From: Thiomonas delicata
Lineage (GTDB): Bacteria; Pseudomonadota; Gammaproteobacteria; Burkholderiales; Burkholderiaceae_C
Reading direction: 5' to 3'
NCBI RefSeq assembly: GCF_900088825.1
Contig: NZ_LT592170.1
Location: 474,972-538,971, forward strand
DNA length: 64,000 nucleotides
Shown here: piece by piece, positions 59,858 through 64,000 of the stretch
How positions within the stretch are numbered: position 1 is the stretch's first letter
How the letters are laid out: each line of letters opens with the position of its first letter
Notes under the pieces: generated by a model
What the model was told of the DNA's origin: nothing
Database searches by the model: none
What the model saw: the letters and a program-made list of their open reading frames with translations, nothing else
Translations under genes and position numbers: made by a program

Positions 59858-60714
59858 ACGGGCAACCACAACCCGAGACCTGGGCCGTCGAAGCCAGCGC
59901 ACTGCGCTGCATGCGCGGCGACCGCGCCGTCATCACGGGGCTGGACCTGCGCATCGCCGAGGGCAGCCTGGTCGGCGTGTTCGGCAGCAACGGTTCGGGC
60001 AAGACCACCCTGCTGCAGACGCTGGCGGGCATCCTGGGCGAAGGTGGCGGCACCCTGCGCCTGCTCGGGCGGCCGCTGGCACAGGCGCGCACCGAGGTGG
60101 GCTATGTGGCGCAGGCCGTGCCCGAGGGCGCGTATGGGGGCATCGACGCGCGCAGTTTCGTCGGCGCGGCTTGGCGCGGCGAGCGCTGGGGCCTGGGCTG
60201 GCGCGACGCCGCGCCGCGCACGCAGGCGGTGGATGCCGCGCTGCAAAGCGTGGACGCCTCGCATCTGGCGGGCCGGCCGATGGAGGCGCTGTCCGGCGGC
60301 GAGCGCCAGCGCGTGTGCATCGCCCAGGCGCTGGTCAATCCGGTGCGGCTGTTGCTGCTGGACGAGCCGCTGTCCAACCTCGACCCGCGCGCGCAGCAAG
60401 GCGTGTTGGAACTGGTGCGGCGGCTCTGCCGCGAACAGGCCCTGACCGTGCTGCTCACCGCGCACGACATCAACCCCCTGCTGCCGGTGATGGACCGGGT
60501 GCTGTACCTGGCGGCCGGGCGCGGGCGCATCGGCACGGTGGACGAGGTCGTCAACGCCGCGTCGCTCTCCGAGCTCTACGGCCTGCCGATGGCGGTGGCG
60601 CGGCACGACGGCTATGTGTTCATCCATCCCGCGCGCGGTTTCATGCCCGAGGTGTCGCCGCACTGCGGCCACGGCCACGACCATGCGCACGACCCCCTCG
60701 GGGGGGCGCGATGA
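59854..60714 (+). CDS. ZnuC-type metal ABC transporter ATPase
   Basis: 286-residue ABC ATPase energising metal uptake. Walker A is GSNGSGKT (about 44-51), the signature is LSGGERQRVCIAQAL, Walker B is LLLLDEPLSNLD, followed by the H-loop LTAHDINPLLP. The C-terminus ends in SPHCGHGHDHAHD, a His cluster likely to bind zinc. The start overlaps the upstream gene, and its stop overlaps the permease start (ATGA), so the operon is tightly coupled. Confidence 0.92.
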   Translation: MNGQPQPETWAVEASALRCMRGDRAVITGLDLRIAEGSLVGVFGSNGSGKTTLLQTLAGILGEGGGTLRLLGRPLAQARTEVGYVAQAVPEGAYGGIDARSFVGAAWRGERWGLGWRDAAPRTQAVDAALQSVDASHLAGRPMEALSGGERQRVCIAQALVNPVRLLLLDEPLSNLDPRAQQGVLELVRRLCREQALTVLLTAHDINPLLPVMDRVLYLAAGRGRIGTVDEVVNAASLSELYGLPMAVARHDGYVFIHPARGFMPEVSPHCGHGHDHAHDPLGGAR

Positions 60715-61526
60715 TCCTCGGCCTCGAATACGGTTTCATGCGCCACGCCCTGCTGGCCGGCAGCAGCATCGCCGTGGCCAGCGCGGCCGTGGGCTATTTC
60801 GTCACCTTGCGGCGCCAGGCCTTCGCCGCGCACGCGCTGTCGCATGTCGGCTTCACCGGCGCGGCGGGTGCCATCCTGCTGGGCTTGAGCCCGTATCTGG
60901 GGTTGTTCGCCTTCACCGTGAGCACCGGCATCGGCCTGTCGCTGGCCGGTGCGCGGCTGCGCCAGCGCGACATCGGCATCGGCATGGTGCTCATGTTCGC
61001 GCTCGGCCTGGGCGTGTTGTTCCTCAACCTCTACACCGCCAACGCCCAGGCGGCGATGAGCATCCTGTTCGGCAGCATCGTGGGCATCACGGCATGGCAG
61101 GCGGGTTTGTCGGTGGCGGTGGCGTTGGCCTGCCTGCTGGCGCTGGCCGCCATCTTCCGGCCGTTGTGCCTGGCCAGCGTCAATCCCGAGGCGGCGCGTG
61201 CGCGCGGCGTGCCGGTGGGGCTGCTCGACCTGTTGTTCCTCGGCCTGGTGGCCGTGACGGTGGCCATCGCCGTGCCGGTGATCGGCGCATTGCTCATCTT
61301 CGCCTTTCTCATCGGTCCGGCGGCCGCGGCCCAGGCCCTGGCGCGCAGCCTGGGGCGCGGCGTGCTGCTGGCCATGTTGCTGGGCCTGCTGCTGACCTGG
61401 GCGGGGCTGGCGGCGGCCTACTACATCGGCTATCCGGCCAGCACCTGGATCGCCTCGCTCAGTTTCGCGCTGTACGTCGCGGCGCATGTCGCGGGCAAAG
61501 GCCGTGGTCAAGGCGCGCCGAATTGA
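60711..61526 (+). CDS. ZnuB-type metal ABC transporter permease
   Basis: 271-residue inner-membrane permease of the ABC-3 family. About eight hydrophobic helices are seen from MILGLEYGFMRHALLAGSSI, with FVTLRRQAFAAHALSHVGFTGAAG as the conserved cytoplasmic loop (ATPase contact) and VNPEAARARGVPVGLLDLLF later. Its last 41 bases overlap the start of the Fur-family gene, an unusually long overlap that implies coupled expression of transporter and regulator. Confidence 0.92.
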   Translation: MILGLEYGFMRHALLAGSSIAVASAAVGYFVTLRRQAFAAHALSHVGFTGAAGAILLGLSPYLGLFAFTVSTGIGLSLAGARLRQRDIGIGMVLMFALGLGVLFLNLYTANAQAAMSILFGSIVGITAWQAGLSVAVALACLLALAAIFRPLCLASVNPEAARARGVPVGLLDLLFLGLVAVTVAIAVPVIGALLIFAFLIGPAAAAQALARSLGRGVLLAMLLGLLLTWAGLAAAYYIGYPASTWIASLSFALYVAAHVAGKGRGQGAPN

Positions 61527-61953
61527 GTCGGCCGACTTGCTGCGCGCGCATGGGCTGCGCGCGACGCCGGCGGCGCTGGCCGTGCTCGCCACGCTCGATG
61601 CCAGCTCGGCGCCCCTGACGCACGAGGCCATCGCCGCCCGCCTGCCGCAGACCACGCCCGTGGCCCGGATCGACCGGGTCACGCTGTACCGGGTGCTCGA
61701 GCGCATGACTCGTTGCGGCCTGTTGCACCGCTTTCAGGGGCAGGACCGCATCTGGCGCTTCGCCCTCGGCGCCGAGGGCGGACTGGCCGGCATGTTCGAG
61801 TGCACCCGCTGCCACAGCGTCGCGCCGCTTCCCGGCGACCCCGCGCTTCCCGGCCTGCTCGCCCAGGTTCAGCGCAAGTTGCGCGACCAGGGCCTGGAGG
61901 GCATGGCCGCGGAACTGACCGTGCATGGCCTTTGCAAGGGCTGCAGGACTTGA
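61486..61953 (+). CDS. zur: Fur-family transcriptional regulator (probable Zur)
   Basis: 155-residue metalloregulator. The winged helix is about 15-90 (LLRAHGLRATPAALAVLATL, RIDRVTLYRVLERMTRCGLL). The dimerisation and metal domain has CTRCHSVAPLP (structural zinc pair) and the second pair CKGC near the C-terminus. It is the last gene of the zinc-type ABC operon, within a 41-bp overlap, and a Fur-type palindrome precedes the operon, so zinc-responsive repression is likely. A shorter start (MTRCGLL) would lose the DNA-binding domain. Confidence 0.85.
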   Translation: MSRAKAVVKARRIESADLLRAHGLRATPAALAVLATLDASSAPLTHEAIAARLPQTTPVARIDRVTLYRVLERMTRCGLLHRFQGQDRIWRFALGAEGGLAGMFECTRCHSVAPLPGDPALPGLLAQVQRKLRDQGLEGMAAELTVHGLCKGCRT

Positions 61954-61954
61954 G

Positions 61955-62116
61955 TCAAAGATGGCCGGCCGCGGTGCCCGCCAGCCACGACACCACGCTG
62001 GCCATCAGAAAGACCAGGAACTTGGTGTTGGTCTCCAGTCCCAGGTTCTCGAACAGGCGCTTGAAGCCCCAGACCGCAAAAGGGTAGGACACGAAAGAAA
62101 CGACCAGGCCGAACAT
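61955..62116 (-). CDS. small two-helix membrane protein
   Basis: A 53-residue frame from ATG (MFGLVVSFVSYPFAVWGFKR); a TTG start at 62161 would give 68 residues. Two hydrophobic segments (FGLVVSFVSYPFAVWGF and FLVFLMASVVSWLAGTAAG) are joined by a short charged loop with FENLGLETNTK. It fills the gap between the regulator gene and the convergent LysR gene. No family is recognised; the plausible membrane topology is the only support. Confidence 0.45.
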   Translation of the reverse strand: MFGLVVSFVSYPFAVWGFKRLFENLGLETNTKFLVFLMASVVSWLAGTAAGHL

Positions 62117-62200
62117 GGCGACGCGCTTGCGGGATGGGGTGATGGTGCGGATTATGAGCAAGCCGTCCGAGCCAGGCTGTGTGCGCCTGTAACAGCGCGT

Positions 62201-63157
62201 TCAGGCGCTTCGGGCGGCCACGGCGGGGGGCGTGACCGCCAGCGCTGCGCGCGACCAGGGCCACTGCGCCGGATTGGCGAAGCAGTCCTTCAGGTAGTCG
62301 ATCCACAATCGCTGGCGCAGCGGCATGTGCTTGCGCTGCGCGAACACGATATGGATGCCCACCGGCGGCGCGGCGAAATCGGCCAGCACTTCCACCAGCC
62401 GGCCGGCGGCCAGATCCTCTCCCACTTCCCACATCGAGCGCCAGGCCAGACCATGGCCCTCCAGGCACCATTGATGCAGAACCGCGCCGTCGGTGCAGTC
62501 CAGCGCGCCGCTGACGCGCAGGTGCAGGGGTTCGCCGTCGACCTGGAACACCCAGCCGCGCGGCTGGCTGGCCACCGACGAATAGGGCAGGCAGCGATGG
62601 CGCTGGAGATCCTGCGGATTTTGCGGCGCGCCGTGGCGGCGGATATAGGCGGGCGAGGCCACGCAGGCGCGGCGGCTTTCCCCCAGGCGCACGCTGACCA
62701 GCGACGAATCGGCCAGCGCGCCCACGCGCACGGCGCAGTCGTAGCCCTCGTTGACCAGATCGACCAGGCGGTCCGTCAGGTCGAGCGACAGCGTGACCTC
62801 CGGGTTGCGCTGCAGGAATTCCGGCACCAGCGGCGCCACATGTTTGCGGCCGAACCCGGCCGGGGCGGTGATGCGCAGGTGGCCGCTCGCCTTGACCCCG
62901 CCCGCGGTGACGCTGGATTCGGCGCTTTGCAGCTCCGCCAGCAGCCGCTGGCAGTCCTCCAGGAAGGAAACGCCCTCGTGCGTGAGGGTGATGCGGCGGG
63001 TGGTCCGCACCAGCAGCTTGACGCCCAGGCGCGCTTCGAGCGCGTCGATGCGCCGGCCGATGATGGCTGGGGCCACCCCTTCGGCATGCGCCGCGGCGGT
63101 CAGGCTGCCCCGGTTGGCCACGGCGACGAAGGTTTCCATCTGTTTGAGGCGATCCAC
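62201..63157 (-). CDS. LysR-family regulator, divergent from malate synthase
   Basis: 318-residue regulator starting at a GTG (VDRLKQMETFVAVANRG) with TGGAG 8 bp upstream; a TTG nine codons earlier is possible. The helix-turn-helix is about 3-60 (MRGSLTAAAHAEG-type helix with IIGRRIDALEARLGVKLLVRTT). The effector domain contains LRITAPAGFGRKHVAPLVP and VNEGYDCAVRVGAL, the CrgA/AaeR-like subgroup. It shares a 283-bp control region with aceB and may regulate it, which is inference from position. Confidence 0.88.
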   Translation of the reverse strand: MDRLKQMETFVAVANRGSLTAAAHAEGVAPAIIGRRIDALEARLGVKLLVRTTRRITLTHEGVSFLEDCQRLLAELQSAESSVTAGGVKASGHLRITAPAGFGRKHVAPLVPEFLQRNPEVTLSLDLTDRLVDLVNEGYDCAVRVGALADSSLVSVRLGESRRACVASPAYIRRHGAPQNPQDLQRHRCLPYSSVASQPRGWVFQVDGEPLHLRVSGALDCTDGAVLHQWCLEGHGLAWRSMWEVGEDLAAGRLVEVLADFAAPPVGIHIVFAQRKHMPLRQRLWIDYLKDCFANPAQWPWSRAALAVTPPAVAARSA

Positions 63158-63440
63158 GGAATCTCCAGGGCTGGTCCAGACCAAACCGGCATTTAGCTAG
63201 TGTATTAAAGACGAATTTGGCTTTATTACATGCATGCATGTCAATAGTGATTTGCCCCGGGTTGGCGGCCGCGCGGCCCCAAGGGTCGCGATTCCTCCTA
63301 AACTTTGCAGTGCAACATCGGCGCGACGTTTTTTCCCATGCGCTGCCCTTGCCGCGAGGCTGGGCCGAGCAGGGATGGCGTTTCGGTGATTACCGCGCCG
63401 CACAATTCCAGACATCGACTGCAATTTCCAGGAGAACCGC
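63158..63440. promoter_or_regulatory. divergent LysR / aceB control region
   Basis: No gene is seen in these 283 bp. The LysR-proximal part is AT-rich and includes a perfect 14-bp palindrome ACATGCATGCATGT (63228-63241) and a dyad TAAAG-N10-CTTTA (about 63206-63225), both reasonable operator candidates. The aceB start at 63441 is preceded by an AGGAG site. I could not assign -35/-10 boxes with confidence. Confidence 0.45.
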
Positions 63441-64000
63441 ATGAAGGCTAGCGATCTGCCACAGGGCATCCGCATCACCGCTTCACACAAGCCCGCGTTC
63501 GACATCGTCCTGACGCCCGAGGCACTGGGTTTCGTGGCGCAATTGCACCGTGCCTTTGAACCGCGCCGCCAGGAATTGCTCGCCGCGCGCGTGGCGCGCA
63601 CCAAACGCCTGGACGCGGGCGAAAAGCCGGACTTCCTGCCGGAAACGAAGGCCATTCGCGAAGGCGACTGGACCATCGCCCCGCTGCCCAAGGCGCTGGA
63701 GCGCCGCCGCGTCGAAATCACCGGGCCGGTCGACCGCAAGATGGTCATCAACGCCTTCAACTCCGGCGCCGACAGCTATATGGCCGACTTCGAGGACGCC
63801 AACACCCCGGACTGGGACAATCAGATCCAGGGCCAGATCAATCTCTACGAAGCCGTGCGGCGCACGATCAGCCTGGAGCAGAACGGCAAGACCTACCGGC
63901 TCAACGACGCCATCGCCACCCTGCAGGTACGCCCCCGCGGCTGGCATCTGGACGAGAAGCACATGCAGGTGGACGGTCAGCGCGTCAGCGGCGCGCTGTT
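63441..64000 (+). CDS. aceB: malate synthase A (N-terminal part, cut by window edge)
   Basis: Glyoxylate-cycle enzyme condensing acetyl-CoA with glyoxylate. The first 186 residues are in the window, starting [20 protein letters not shown] after AGGAG, and the frame is open to the last base. Family segments present are [61 protein letters not shown] and [21 protein letters not shown]. The length is consistent with the about 530-residue A form rather than the 720-residue G form. A LysR gene is divergent; isocitrate lyase is not in view. Confidence 0.95.
   Translation, partial: MKASDLPQGIRITASHKPAFDIVLTPEALGFVAQLHRAFEPRRQELLAARVARTKRLDAGEKPDFLPETKAIREGDWTIAPLPKALERRRVEITGPVDRKMVINAFNSGADSYMADFEDANTPDWDNQIQGQINLYEAVRRTISLEQNGKTYRLNDAIATLQVRPRGWHLDEKHMQVDGQRVSGAL

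Overview
The window is about 67% GC by eye. It is almost certainly chromosomal DNA of a betaproteobacterium of the order Burkholderiales. The evidence is gene order: mreB-mreC-mreD-mrdA transcribed away from gatC-gatA-gatB, and gph-rpe opposite apaG-gcr-mltA with trpE nearby. I cannot name the genus. No rRNA, tRNA or CRISPR array was found.

Region by region. 1-8.3 kb: cell-shape genes (mrdA cut by the window edge) and, divergently, the glutamyl-tRNA(Gln) amidotransferase operon. 8.3-10.7 kb: a secreted DUF4124-type protein, an exonuclease III and an isochorismatase-fold hydrolase. 10.7-15.1 kb: an accessory stretch with lower GC, holding a UbiE-like methyltransferase, gene debris, an N-terminally truncated hsdM with no hsdS or hsdR, and a chemoreceptor. 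15.2-24.3 kb: a LysR regulator divergent from a catabolic operon (MFS permease, class III CoA-transferase, HMG-CoA-lyase-type lyase, LeuC/LeuD-type hydro-lyase, Old Yellow Enzyme, MaoC-like hydratase, ICMT-type methyltransferase). The best reading is catabolism of a C5 branched dicarboxylate through (R)-citramalyl-CoA. 24.3-34.5 kb: an EamA-type permease, a GST, an isolated trpE, two tandem exported chalcone-isomerase-fold proteins, gph-rpe, and apaG-gcr-mltA. 34.6-39 kb: an AcoR-type sigma-54 activator facing its likely target, an acetaldehyde dehydrogenase with a DUF779 partner, with visible operator and -24/-12 sequences between them. 39.1-44.7 kb: an MliC-like lipoprotein, a MITE-like inverted-repeat element, a three-part indolepyruvate ferredoxin oxidoreductase fusion, and two small membrane proteins. 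44.7-54.1 kb: a five-gene circularly permuted ATP-grasp / alpha-E / transglutaminase operon. 54.3-58.8 kb: priA and hemE, separated by a non-coding segment with five DnaA-box-like sequences and an AT-rich stretch (candidate origin of replication). 58.9-62 kb: a zinc-type ABC uptake operon with its own Fur/Zur-family regulator and a candidate operator. 62.2-64 kb: a LysR regulator divergent from malate synthase (cut by the window edge).

The observations most worth following up are the candidate oriC beside hemE, the proposed citraconate/citramalate operon, the double amidoligase operon, the 174-bp MITE-like element that supplies a stop codon, and the truncated hsdM.
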